This document shows positions 12,691 to 24,183 of a stretch of 64,000 nt of DNA, piece after piece (the stretch's first letter is position 1; each line of letters opens with the position of its first letter). Origin of the DNA: Tenrec ecaudatus (Eukaryota > Chordata > Mammalia > Afrosoricida > Tenrecidae); assembly GCF_050624435.1 (NCBI RefSeq), contig NC_134537.1:16736584-16800583 (forward strand), in the 5' to 3' direction. The notes under the pieces were generated by a model that did not search any database, had not been told where the DNA came from, and saw nothing but the letters and a program-made list of their open reading frames with translations. The translations under genes were made by a program, and so were the position numbers.

Positions 12691-13555
12691 CTACGCTGCA
12701 CGTGTAAGTTTGCTCTACATAAGAATTGATTAGGTATAAACCAGCACAATGAACAATAATAATATAACATAGTTTAAAGATACAGTTTTTCCTAATCAAC
12801 ATTCCATTAGAATTAGGAAATGCACATGTACACCATTAATACTAGACTTAAAAATTCTGAAAGTAAATGCTAAAAATAAATAAGATTAATATAAGCAATA
12901 GCTATGTTGTATTAGTATTTTATAGTCTGTGTAGTCTAAATCTTTTAAAAATAAATGGTAAGAAACATCACCTATAAAAGTGATCTCTACACACATCAAT
13001 GAACTCGACCGAGGAAGCTCAGAGACCATTGGATTCTGCAGACATCTACTTGGATTTTTAAAACAACAATTTAAGTGTTAAAGTTGTTCATGTCACAAGT
13101 AATTTGAGTTTGTAACTGGAAAAAGTCACCATCATAATTTAAATTTTACGTGAAAATTCAAGGTATTATATCAACTTTTCCCATTATAAAATTCTTATAT
13201 GGTAGATAGCACCGAGATAAAAATCCCAGTTTTGCCGTATTTAAGTGGCTTGACCAAACTCAGCCAGACAGCAGCTCTGATAGCCAAAGCACATCAGTTC
13301 TTAATCTAAATTTGAGGTACTTTCATCATTTTCACGCTGTCATGTCAAGTGTGACAAATCGTAGGCTTCTCTTTCTTTACTCTGGAATATGTCTGAAACC
13401 TCACCCATGAGAGTCATTAATTCACACTAATTAATCATTAACTAATTTGTATCTTGGAGTCAGTTTAAAATGTTATTCAGACTGTTACTGTCACCACAGA
13501 ACTGATTAGACATAAGGGCAAGGCTGAATTGGTTGGACTTTTATGAGTTTCAAGA
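12691..13555. other. Unassigned AT-rich DNA
   Basis: Nothing could be supported here beyond very AT-rich sequence. Confidence 0.35.
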
Positions 13556-13559
13556 ATTC

Positions 13560-13880
13560 TGAAGCACCATAAACTGCCAGAGGAAAAGGAATCTGTCTCG
13601 GAAGAAGTATGGCTAAAATGCTTCTTAGAAGGGAGATTTTGGTCTCACATGTTTTGGATATCTTACGATGCGAGACAAGCCTCTGGAAAAGGCCATTTTA
13701 CTAGGGAACGGAGAAAGACAGTGACATAGAGGGAGACCCTCAATGAGGTGAGTAGCATAGTCGCCACTACATGTGCCCAAACACAAGGAGGATCATAGGA
13801 CTGGGCACCATTCCATTCTGTTGAATGTGGGGTGTCTATGAGTCAGAACTGAATGGAGAGCAAGTACCAACAGTGAGAAA
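13560..13880 (+). mobile_element. RTE (BovB-clade) LINE, 3' end
   Basis: The order of matches is the RTE 3' end: ATCTGTCTCGGAAGAAGTAT, then ACATGTTTTGGATAT, then GGGAGACCCTCAATGAGGTG, then a degenerate GGTGTCTATGAGTCAGAACT tail. It is 5'-truncated, as is usual for LINEs. The same blocks recur at 19327-19766, 19930-20300 and 63740-64000. Confidence 0.8.
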
Positions 13881-15864
13881 TAAATCATAAGTACAGCAAT
13901 TCAATGATAGCGAAATGGATAATTCATGATGTAATTTCACTCCCTTGACTGAGGCTGGAAATGAACTGAGCCTAGAATAATAATTGTTCTGTTCAAAAAT
14001 TTGTCTTTAGCTACATAATTCAGCTTTGTGGTTTTTGTTGAATGAAAACAAGTAGAAATTAACTGACAACTATGTCCACATTTTCTGTTCTTTCAGGGGT
14101 CAGAAAAAAAAAGGCAGAGGAATCCACACCTCTGGTCTAATTTTATTATGTGTTATGATGCTAAACAAATATTGTTGATACACAGTATCATTTTGGGGGC
14201 ACTAATTCTAATGAAAATTTTCACAATATCAAATTGTGCAACACTGGAGATTCTCTGTTGTTCTTGATTCAGTCTGAATTCTAGAAAACATCTCACGTTC
14301 AAAAGAAAGACAAAAAACTGGGGGGAAAGATAGATACTAGAGATTTTCTTACGTTAACTGATCTCCCTGTATGAGACCTAGACAGTTAACAACATTGAAA
14401 CTTAGTTGAAACTATTAGAGACACTTTCAATTCACCCAGAAAGAAAATTTAGCAAAGTTGTTAGCATTTGTCCAAGACTCAATCCAGAAAAAATAATTGT
14501 AAACTGAGAGAAAAGACAGTTTGCTTGAAAAATGAGGGAGCAAGGTCAATCTAAACATTTAAGACCAGAACTGTTATATATCCTAACTCATTCATAATTA
14601 GCGTAAATCCAAATGCAGTTGCATTCAAAATTCAAATCTACAAAGGAGAAAGATAATTTCATATCATCTCCTATGAAACCAGATACTGAGTTAACCCCAG
14701 CTGATATTAAAACTAAGATATTTGATATCCCCTAATAGTCATGGTATACGGGGTCTTCATTACTTTTTTTAATATGAGGACAGCGAAACTTAGAGAATTT
14801 TAACACCTCTCAAGTGATTCTTCTGTTAAGTTATAGGGTTCAGTGTAGAGCACCGAAAAGCTTCTAGAACAGGTGCTTATGCTGAGGCTTTCAGAGAAGG
14901 AATCTTTGTGTTCCTTTCCAGATGAAAGCAGAGACAATCTTCTCTGCGAAAAGTAGTTCACAGTTTGTTAAGTGTTACCTTCAGCAACAATTGTCCTGTT
15001 GGTATTTGGCTTCCAAAAGAAATTCTGGGAAAATGCATGAGTGCAAATTTATAAAATAAGGAATTGAAGAATAAAGATATTCTTGATGGTTCTTGCCATA
15101 CCTCATTTTGTTTGCTCTAAATTATTTGCAACCTTAGATTGGCCTGGTAAAAAGCAGCATGTTGATTGTACCAATCTTTCCTTTACTTTCACGGAAACAT
15201 TCTTAAACCCTGAATAGATCAATGACTTTGGTTCACAGAGCTTAGACCTTACATTTTGTCTGATTGTATTAGATCAGGCATCTTAATATGCTGCTAGCAA
15301 TACACCCTGTTCGCTAGTCTCTGCAGTCACTTCCTGAAATGGACCTGTGTTACAGCGATATATTGTCAAGTGATTGTCAGGATTTATACTTTGAACCGAA
15401 TGGAACTGTTAGTAGTTAGCATGTTGCAGAACTCTGAGTTACACGACTAATTGGAAGAGAGCTTTTCATTTCTTTGGTTTGGTTGTCAATGTATATCCTT
15501 CTTTCTAAAAATATAATTCCCTCTATTTCTCTATTAGATTCTTAGTTGGCTCATTCGCTCTTGCATCCTAATGTTATGATTCTATGTATTTATTCGGCTG
15601 TACTAGAAGCATCATATAATTATGAAATGGAATTGCCAGCTACTAATGTTATCAGCAGAATCCATTAGGTAATTTCTTATAGCCTGAATAGTTCCTATCT
15701 TATTAAAGTAGCCTACTGTCCCCAATGATTTTCCTCCAACCTAGATAATGTTGTTAAAAATATAAATAATTACATACAGAATGCTCACTTAAAAACTGAT
15801 TGTAGCTACAAGATGCCAGACTCTGAAACTATTTACTTATGGGAATATCAACTCAATGTGGTGC
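13881..15864. other. Unassigned AT-rich DNA
   Basis: About 2 kb with no recognised element. Old L1 or other ancient debris may be present, but I cannot assign it by eye. Confidence 0.35.
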
Positions 15865-16025
15865 AATTTAACACATACTTCTGAGATGCCAGATACACGT
15901 CAAAGCACTGTTTCAGGTTTGAGAATCTAAAGATAAATAATACAAGTACTCATTCTCAAGGAACTTACAAGATACCACTGAAATTAAACTTAACACCGTA
16001 AGATAAGCACTAGAAGAGAGCTAAA
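15865..16025 (+). repeat. Ancient mammalian-wide repeat fragment, family not assigned
   Basis: The pattern CACTGTTTCAGGTTTGAGAA, GATAAATAATACAAGT, CTCAAGGAACTTACA, AGATAAGCACTAGAAGAGAG resembles the widespread 'GCCAGGCACTG ... CTCAAGGAGCTTACA' type of old repeat. Similar traces are at 27985-28080 and 36170-36265. Confidence 0.35.
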
Positions 16026-16084
16026 ATGCTATATGACTATTGGTCCTGTGGACAGAGCGTTTGGTGGTTCTGATGGAGAGCATG

Positions 16085-16350
16085 CTGTACTTGCTGTTGT
16101 TAGCTCCCACGGAGGCAAGTTGCCAATTTGTGGTGAGCCCATGCACGACAGCACAATATGCTGCCCACTGGTTTTCGGATTTGACTATTTAGATATCATG
16201 TTGCTGTTAGCTATTGCCAAGGCCATTCAACTTCATGAAAGTCCATGTATGGAAAGCAGAGTTACTCCATAAAATGTTCAAGGTTGAGACCTTTCTGAGG
16301 CAGAGAGCCGAGTCTACCTCCCAAGGCCTCTGTGGTGGCTTTGAACTCTC
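16085..16350 (-). repeat. Two adjacent AfroSINE-like fragments
   Basis: Two related antisense pieces lie in line: 16085-16185 (TGCTGTTGTTAGCTCCCAC, then GAGCCCATGCACGACAG) and 16200-16350 (TTGCTGTTAGCTATTGCCAA, then TCCATGTATGGAAAGCAGAG). The second runs into a tRNA-like head (GGTGGCTTTGAACTCTCAG). The 79-codon frame at 16033-16272 crosses them and is not a gene. Confidence 0.6.
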
Positions 16351-16429
16351 AGTGTTCCTGCTAGGATAGAATATGTGGCTGTTCACTAAGCTAAAAACAA
16401 ACCAAACTTATATTCATCTAGTCAGTTTG

Positions 16430-16545
16430 GGTGCCTAGAAACCTGATGTAGGATTTCCACGGCTATAAATCATTATGGGATCGAAGTGCCTCAACTTTCT
16501 CCCCCAGAGCAATTGGTGGGTTCGAACTGCAACCCTTGTGGTTAG
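16430..16545 (-). repeat. AfroSINE copy, 5' part
   Basis: The complement of the body and head is clear: CAACTTTCTCCCCCAGAGCA, GGTGGGTTCGAACTGCAACC, GTGGTTAGCAGTC. The microsatellite at 16551 replaces the rest. Confidence 0.75.
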
Positions 16546-16550
16546 CAGTC

Positions 16551-16583
16551 ATGTGTGTGTGTATGTGTGTGCATGTGTGTGTT
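16551..16583. repeat. (TG)n microsatellite, interrupted
   Basis: Runs of TG are broken by A and C substitutions, directly after a SINE head. Confidence 0.9.
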
Positions 16584-19135
16584 TTAAAGGATAAAGAAAG
16601 AAAGCTAACTGGAGGGAGATGGTGAAGACAAGTGAAGGGAATGATGTGTGTATGCATGTGACACTGCGTGGGCAACGACATCATTTAACTGGCAGGAGTG
16701 GAATGCAAGGAAAGATGTTGAGGTTAGTCGTGAAAGGCGTTGCCTATCACATAGAAGGGAGCATTTGCTTTGTAAAGGTAATGATATTCTATGTGCAGCA
16801 AAATAACTTACTAGAAATTTAACAGCTGAACACAACACATTTACTATCTCACATTTTTTCTCCCCTCGGTCGGAAGTCTGGGCATGGTTTAGCCGTGCTG
16901 TCTGCTTAGGGATCACAGTGCTACAATTCGTTATCAATTAGGGTTTGATTTTCCCCTTGTCTTCTTGTCCAGGGAAGTATCTGTTCAGGTAGTCGTTGGC
17001 AGCACTTAATTCCTTGCTCTTTATTGCTTATAAGGAGGGAGAGAAAATGTGCAGCAAGTTAGCTTGACGATGCAGTTCTATCTAATCCAGCCTAAATTGG
17101 GGAATAACAGAATTTAATTTCCATCAGTCTATTTTCTAGAAGGAAGTCACACATGCTACGGGCATGCAAGGGAAGGGAAATCTAGGGGCCATAAAGACCA
17201 GGGGCCAGAGCTCGTGGGGGCCAGCTTTGCCCACTACACAGACATTCTTTTTAAGAAGCCACATCATGTCCAAGAAAGAAACCAATGCAGCCATTTGAAA
17301 AGTGATTATAATGCTTCTATTTCCTGCCCTACAAAACACAATGCCCAATGTAGATAAGTCCGTGTGATTGTGATGCAAAGAAGGACGAGACCATGAGGCG
17401 TTCCCATAGTCACTGAACAGATGTTCCTCAAAGAAAAGGATTACCTTGCCATCACTGCAGGTAATTTCCCTTAGAAAACGGCAGAGAAAGGTTGGGGCCC
17501 TCTTGTGCCGATAAATAGGGAAATTGTTAGATTATTTCCTCTCAAGGTTTGATATGGATTCCTTAAAAAGGAGCAAAGAAAAGTGATACGACTTTTTGGA
17601 AAGAAGCGCAGGAACAGGTTTTGACCTCAATGTCCTTAAAGGAGGAGGCAGCGTGCGCTAACTGAACAAAGAGCTGCTGTGAAAGGGAATTCTTTCTGGC
17701 TGAGTGAAGAGGCCAATTTGAGAATCAGCAGAAAACCCTGATTCTACTACTGTTTTCTAAGCATGACCTTCTGCGCCAGTTTTTAACTGCCAGCTGATTC
17801 TCCCTTATCGTGTGGGATGGGAAATACATCTGCTCCTAGACACAGAGTCTGACCCACTGCAGTGGCATCCCTGTGCCTGGTAGGCTCTGCAGGTCCTCTT
17901 CCTTGACTGTACAATATACTTGCCTTGGGAATGCACGGGCTATCCAAATATGGATCCCCAGACCTCTCTGGGTAGCTGGTCAGATTCAAAGGTGCAAGGA
18001 AGAAACCCGGTACTGAAATTTTATATTTGAAAAGCTTTTTATGGCATTTCAATGTGAAACCTATGAGAAGGACTTTTTCCAGAAAACACCGTAGTGTGAA
18101 AAGTGGTGATAATTCTAGATTTGCTACTATTATGAGCAGATGGATGGAGAATTAGGGCTTCAGATTTCTGAAATTGGATCAGAGTTCATATAAACTGGAG
18201 ACTCTGAATAAGACCTGACAATACACTTTGTAATGCTCCTGGGTCAATGTCCAATAGTATGCTGGTAGATGTTTCACAACTGGTTCTTCAAATGACGGGG
18301 GCGAGGGTGAGGAATGAACCTTACTTTATAGTTTTGAAGGTATTCATGATGTAAATAGTTCTATTATGGAAATCATGAGATATCAGTCTGGCATTACTGA
18401 ATTTGAGGTTTGGAAGAGAGGCCAAGTAACACATCATCATACAGTATTTCCACCTAATCAATAAAAATGACATAATCACTTCAAAGACTGCTCTTTACCG
18501 TTGTGCTGTTTCCACTCCTAATAGCCCTGTTAGACACAGTCGAAAATCTCCATATGGATACCAAGACATCTTTTTGGCAACAAACAGTCTTACCTTTCTC
18601 TCACAGAACAGATGTCATGGGCTCACCACTCATTGCTAAACTCACTGGGCTCCTTAATAACTCTAAGGGCTTAGATAATTCACAAAATTATTGAAAGAAA
18701 AAAAAAACTACACAATGGGTTCCTATGAGACTCCGGGAGCGGGTTTGAACACGTCACTGTCTAGAGGAGAGTCTACATATTGTTCATCTTTATATCATTT
18801 AAGGCTCCTCATATGCTGCCTTTAACATAATCCTTGATACCTTAGTGCTTGAATTAATAAATGATTATGTAGCATGTATCAGAAGAAATGACTCAATAAT
18901 AAAATTAGAGAAAACATAATATAACTTATCAAGAGCTTCTATATTTGAATCAGACAATCATATGATTTACTATGTTGGGAATGACAAATTGAAGAGGAAT
19001 GTTGTCATGGTCATCACCATTAAGAAAATTTAAAGACCTATTTGAACCACAAAACTGTAAGTGTTAGGATAATATCCATCCAACTACCAGGAAGACCCAT
19101 TAAAATTATTATTTAATTTTATGTATGAACCATAC
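16584..19135. other. Repeat-poor interval, no gene recognised
   Basis: About 2.5 kb with few recognisable repeats. It contains a degraded tRNA-head-like piece near 18720-18765 and a poly-A run near 18690-18700. A splice-donor-like CTGCAG/GTAATT lies near 17460, but no matching acceptor and open frame make an exon I would defend. Confidence 0.35.
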
Positions 19136-19766
19136 AGCCAATGATGCAGAAATTGAGGTGTTCTACCAACATTCATGGGTCCAAGCAAGACAAAAGTCCT
19201 TTACAATGTCAACGTTTTCTCCATTTATCTTGATGTTACCTATTGGTCCAGGTGTGTGGATGTTGGTCTTCTTTACATTGAGTCGTAATTCATACTGAAG
19301 GCTGCGATCCTTGGTCTTCGTCAGTCATGGTATTTTCAATCGCTCATATGCACGTGAAAGTTGGACATTGAATATGGAAAACTGAAGAAGGATCGATGGC
19401 TTTGCATCGGGGTGCTGGAGAAGAGTATGGAGAGTCCCATGGACTGCTCAAAAGACAACCTGATCTGCCTCGGAAGAGGAGGACAACCAGAGTGGTCTTA
19501 AGGGCAAGGCTGTCAAGACATTCTCTTACATACTTGGACATATTATTGGGAGGGACCAGACCCTGGAGAAGGATATCATGTTGGTACAGTGGAAGGGCAG
19601 CAAAAAAGAGGCTGTCCTCAGGAGATGGATTGACACAGTGGCCACAACAATGTGCTCAGGCACAAGAACAACTGTGAGGATGGAGCATGAAGACGAAGCG
19701 TTTCATTCAGTTGTACATTGGGTCACTATGGGACAGAATTGACTCAATGGCACCTAACAACAACAT
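19136..19766. mobile_element. RTE (BovB-clade) LINE with 5' inversion
   Basis: 19136-19326 is RTE reverse-transcriptase region in antisense (blocks TTTTCTCCATTTATCTTGAT, CATACTGAAGGCTGCG). From 19327 the sequence switches to sense, beginning CATGGTATTTTCAATCGCTC, and runs through GGAAGAGGAGGACAAC-type and ATGGATTGACACAGTGGCC blocks. It reaches the true 3' end, GGTCACTATGGGACAGAATT plus CACCTAACAACAACA. The two parts are neighbours in the element with a short stretch lost between, the pattern produced by twin priming. Confidence 0.8.
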
Positions 19767-19929
19767 GATCTGTAGTTTGAAGTTGATTAAATGTGCAATT
19801 ATAATGCATTGATAGTTGCCGGTGAATGGAGCAAAAGTAGGAAATAAAAAGTATTGTTAGTTGGAAAAAGGAAACAATGTTGGAGACTGCATGTCAAAAA
19901 TTTGCCCAAAAAATGACCTGCCCATTTCA

Positions 19930-20300
19930 AATAGAATTTTCAATAGCATCATGGCAAATCTATACATGTGAATCTCAACAGGCAGAAAACACAGGCATCA
20001 AAGCAAGTTCATCTCTGAGAAAAGGCAATGGAAAAGTTCAATACCGAGCCGGATGCTGACTGTAAAATAGGCCATATTGGAAGAAGTACAGTCAGAGGCC
20101 TCTTGAAAAAGAAGATGGCGTGACTTCATTTCACATACTTTGGTCATTTTTTTGTACTTGACCTGATGAAATACAAGGTCAGTGAAAAAGAGGAAGGCCT
20201 TCAATAAAATGGACTGATGGAGCGACACCAACAGTGTGCTCAAGCTTAAGAAAAATTCTGAGCTGCTCCAGGACTGATGAAGCTTCTTTCTCTTGTCTGC
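19930..20300 (+). mobile_element. RTE (BovB-clade) LINE, 3' part, diverged
   Basis: Blocks in sense order are TTTTCAATAGCATCATGGCA, ATACATGTGAATCTCAACAG, GGAAGAAGTACAGTCAGAGG, CACATACTTTGGTCAT and GGTCAGTGAAAAAGAGGAAG. The final tail is lost. It lies about 165 bp beyond the previous RTE end but repeats the same element positions, so it is a separate copy. Confidence 0.75.
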
Positions 20301-20554
20301 AGAATCATCACCAGGGACCAGCTTGATGACCCCTAACAGTCACGACAGTAGCCAATAACGCCCGTTTTAACAAGTCCTCCCTGCTTTTATAGCAACGGTT
20401 TTTGTTTGTCAGAGAAGGGATATAGATGGAAAAAGGAAGCCTTGCCTCTATTTTCCTTCGTGAGCTTTCTTCATATCGAAGTAACATAATGAAAAGGTGT
20501 CCTGTTCACACGGCTACTCTAGCAAACAGAAGGGCCTGCCCTTCTCAGATAGAC

Positions 20555-20905
20555 CAGGGGTATTAGTTTCCTAGTGCTGCCGTGATAAAAAAAAAAAAAA
20601 AGAAATGTGTGATTTGAGGAACAGAAATGTATTTTCTTATAGTTTTAGAAGACTCAATTTGGGGGGCCTGCTTTCTGAGATGGACCTTCTCTGATTAAAG
20701 GTGTCAGCGACCTTGGCCTTCGTGGTGCTGCAAATTCACCTGCCTCCAGCTTCTGATCCTGCCACATGTGTGGGTGTCTTTCACTCAGATGACCTCCTTA
20801 ATGTAACAGAAGAAAAACCCTTTCCCCAAGGGGGAATGTTGACAGGTAAAGAAGCTAGGATTTCAGCGTAGTTCTTGGGGGATGCATAATTTAACCCATG
20901 AAGTC
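20555..20905 (-). mobile_element. MaLR-type LTR (MLT1/MST-like)
   Basis: The plus strand reads TTAGTTTCCTAGTGCTGCCG, then ACAGAAATGTATTTTCTTAT, then TCCAGCTTCTGATCCTGCC, and ends ATAATTTAACCCATGAAG. This is the complement of the common mammalian MaLR LTR. A poly-A run (20587-20601) has expanded inside it. Confidence 0.75.
20587..20601. repeat. Poly-A run
   Basis: An uninterrupted A tract of about 15 bases inside the MaLR LTR, where the family normally reads ATAACAAA. Confidence 0.85.
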
Positions 20906-21002
20906 CAGGCTTTCACATGTGCCTGGGTTTTCTCCGAATTTTCTTTCTGTACTTTGCCTTTGCCAGATGTGTTTTTACTCTCTCAGCAAACAGGGTGGCA
21001 CT

Positions 21003-21245
21003 TTCTACATTTTTTAAAATTTAATAAATCATTTTATTGGGGCTCATACAACTCTTATCACAATCCATACATACATCACTTGAGTAAAACACCCTTATAC
21101 ATTCGTTGCCCTCATCATTTTCAAAATTCGCCTTCCGCTTGGGTTCCTGGAATCAGCAACTTTTCCTTTTTTCCCTCCCCTTCCCTCCCTTCTCCCCTTC
21201 CCCATGAACCCTGAAAAACTTTCTACTTCTTACCTCAAAATCCTC
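21003..21245 (-). mobile_element. Family E retroelement, 3' end
   Basis: On the minus strand this ends in CCCCAATAAAATGATTTATT followed by an A-rich tail. Upstream it has the family's ACAATGTATGTATGGATTGTG-like and GGGAGGGGAAGGGGAGAAG-like blocks. Only the last ~240 bp are kept. A 22-bp duplication (CCTCGTCTATTATTCT twice, 21242-21280) follows. Confidence 0.75.
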
Positions 21246-22299
21246 GTCTATTATTCTCTAACCTCGTCTATTATTATTCTACCACAGAGTTCACGGCATT
21301 TCCTTCTGTGCCTTCATGATGATTCTCCACAATGCCAACATAATGCCGCGCACGGGCTTAGTGAGCTTAATCGTTTATATGCCTAGATTTCCTTAACTGC
21401 TTTTTGTTAATCCATGGGATGGAGGTAAGACCCTTGAAGGTATCTTTGACATCAGTGCTGAATCCACGAATATCAATATCTTTGATGATATCTTCCTCTG
21501 CGTCCTTTGAGACTTTATCCTGGGCATTTTGTACATGCACATCACTGAATTCCTTTCCAGAGCTCGGGTTCTACTTTAGCAGAATCACTTACCATCTGTT
21601 CCTATCCCTGTGACACAAGTTACTATCGGCTGTGGGGCAAGATTGCCTCAATTAGAATTCAGGCCCCATCATTGACTACATATGTGATTTAAAAGCAGTT
21701 GCTTTCCTCCCACTTCAGTTTCCTTATCTTCAAAAACTATTGTTCAAAACTACAAGTTGGTAAAGAGTTCTTAATGAGTTAATTAGTAAAAAAACACCTA
21801 GAATGGTACTTCGGTATAAGCACACCTTAAACATTTGCTATTCTTCTTTCAGTAAGCAGTCAGAGATTTGCTGAGTGAATACAGACTAAAACATCAAGTA
21901 CACCAACAATTGCTACTTTGACTGATGTCATGCATATCTTTAATGACTTTAAGCAAAGTTAAATAAATTCAATACAGTTACTATTTGAGCACTATATGAT
22001 ACCTGAATGAATATTCACTTTTCTATGACTCAAAGAGAGAGTTGCTTTTCAATTGTTTTTTTTTTTTTCCTTCTTGTAACACCTTTTTGAACTTCCATTC
22101 AGGGGCTCTTCCTCTTTTTCATCCCAGAGCATCCTTCTAAACTAGTGAGTGCTTAAAAAGTCATGCCAAAGCTGTCACCTGTACTTCTGTCATACCACGT
22201 GCCTTCTGAAATGAATCTCAGCCTGCCTTGAGGTAGGAAGTTGTTAAGTTGTTAGGTTTGATGTAGCCCCAAACCAGAAAAGGGTGTGTCATTTTCCTT
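21246..22299. other. Unassigned AT-rich DNA
   Basis: No element or exon recognised. A poly-T run lies at about 22056-22068. Confidence 0.35.
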
Positions 22300-22452
22300 T
22301 GTGGCAGTCCCCTAATATGGTGTCAATTTAAGGATTAAAGTGTAGGGGTGGAGTCTAGGCTGTCAATCTGGAGATAGCCAAGGAGACTTCTGTGGGCAGG
22401 GCCTTCTCCTGAGAATTCTGGGGAATCTGGTACTTCCTCCTTGGAGGTGGAA

Positions 22453-22519
<67 letters not shown>

Positions 22520-22878
22520 TACTCCCTGGGAGACACTGAAGAAGACAAGACACATGGATGCAAGCAGACCTCAGAAGCTGGAGAAGCCACAGAGACCCCT
22601 GCCAGCGTTGAGATGTTTCCAATGACACTGGATCCAAAGACTTTCTACCCACTGGCGTGTGATCTTCTGCATTCAGCCTCATTGCATGTGTTTCATGAGT
22701 ATAAAGAGGACTTTATAAGTTGATATAGGAAATATGGGCTAATATCAGATTTATGGACTTGATCTGGACTGGGCTGGGATGTTTTCTCAATGTTCATTTG
22801 CTCTTGTATATAAATCTCTTTCTTATACACATATGCGTGTCCATGGATTTGTTTCGCTAGTCTACCCAGACTAACACA
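22300..22878 (+). mobile_element. ERVL-like solo LTR, subfamily A, complete
   Basis: It starts TGTGGCAGTCCCCTAATATG and ends CTACCCAGACTAACACA. The flanking 5-mers TCCTT (before) and TCTTT (after) look like a target duplication with one change. The body has AGGCTGTCAATCTGGAGATA, GAGACCCCTGCCAGCGTTGA, and TTGTATATAAATCTCTTTCT near the 3' end. Antisense 'RERERE' frames across its (TC)n tract are artefacts. Confidence 0.9.
22457..22517. repeat. (TC)n microsatellite inside an LTR
   Basis: A pure 61-bp TC tract. The related LTR at 53166-53740 has only a short GAGAGAGAG at the corresponding place, so the tract expanded after insertion or within a sub-lineage. Confidence 0.95.
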
Positions 22879-24183
22879 TCTTTAAAGAGATACATTGAAA
22901 TGTGGAATGTAATTGAAGGAAAAGTGTCAATCAGCCTTTTAGCTCTGAGTCTAAGCAGAATTTTGATTTCTGAAAACAATGGAAACACATGAGTTAGCCA
23001 GGGCCTGGGAGAACAAGAGTTATGAAATACCAGAATATAACCTTAATCTAGGAGAGCAGATCTACCTTCCCTCTGAAAATGTGCTGAGGGCGGTTGAACT
23101 AAGACTGCTCAGCAGCACCTTAGCTTGATTTCCCATTGCAGATAATGTCCGCTTAAAAACCATTAAAACTGTCCCCACCAACTTATTCTATTAGTTTCAG
23201 AAATTGCCTGAAAAAAAGACTGATTTCTAATTGCACAGATCGTATTAGAATTGGAAGTCTTTTTCTTTTAAGCCATATGAAACCTTCTACTGACAAAAAT
23301 GATGCTGTCTGGAGGGGGAACACAATTTGTCTGGAAGTCACCAGTAGGACAAAAAGCAAAGCTCATTCTACTGACTCCTGTAAATCCAAATAATCCATTT
23401 GCAATTTTGTAGTTAATCCTTTCTAACATTAATTTCATCTGAATAAAATATTAGAAGTAAAGCAAATGTGTTGAAGTTAAAAATTAAATATCTTCTGATA
23501 CCAAAATAGTACTTATTTTAGGAGTTAAAAATTTAGAAGCATTCTTCCTAATCACCTTACGAGCAATGATCTAAGAAAAAAGAAAGAGCTAGTTAGACGC
23601 TAAGACACATCACATGGTATAGCTAATTTTCTAAGAATTAAACCATAGTCAAAGTGTTTTTGATAGTTTGAATTACATGAAAAAATTATTTATATGGGAG
23701 ACACCTTCAAAATTATTGAGCTACTATTATTTAAAGAACGATGGTTCAAAGACAAATTAGTTTATTTATACACATATAGAAGCATTAATCAAGTAAGAAA
23801 TTTTTAATTGATCTATGGAAAATACCCTAAAGTAAGTGAACAATAGATATTTGTCATCTAGTCATTGTGCAACTAGGGAAGATTTTCTTTGCTTCTTTGC
23901 TAGTAACTAAACAATTACCAGTAATAAGTATTATGCGCCAAAGTTAGGAAAGAAAAAAGAAAGAAAAGCAATCCAAGAAAGAACTTATCCATTTTAATTT
24001 AAATTCATTATCTCATTGTTTCTAGTTTCCTCATGTTTTATTTTAGGGCAAATTAAAAATATGCAATATTGTTATTTTTAAGTTTACTTGAAATCTCAAA
24101 AGAGAGGGGAAGAGGTTGAAAGTACTCTTCTTCTTCTTTTTGCTTTTGCACTGTTTCCTTTATCTTTTCTCCTAGGAGCTTGT
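22879..24183. other. Unassigned AT-rich DNA
   Basis: About 1.3 kb with nothing recognisable on either strand. Confidence 0.4.

Noticed and set aside
16033-16272. 79-codon + strand frame
   Set aside because: It crosses two antisense SINE fragments, so its codons are repeat-derived.
22335-22682. Arg-Glu repeat protein encoded antisense
   Set aside because: It is the translation of a (TC)n microsatellite in an LTR. The same applies to the frame at 27360-27641.
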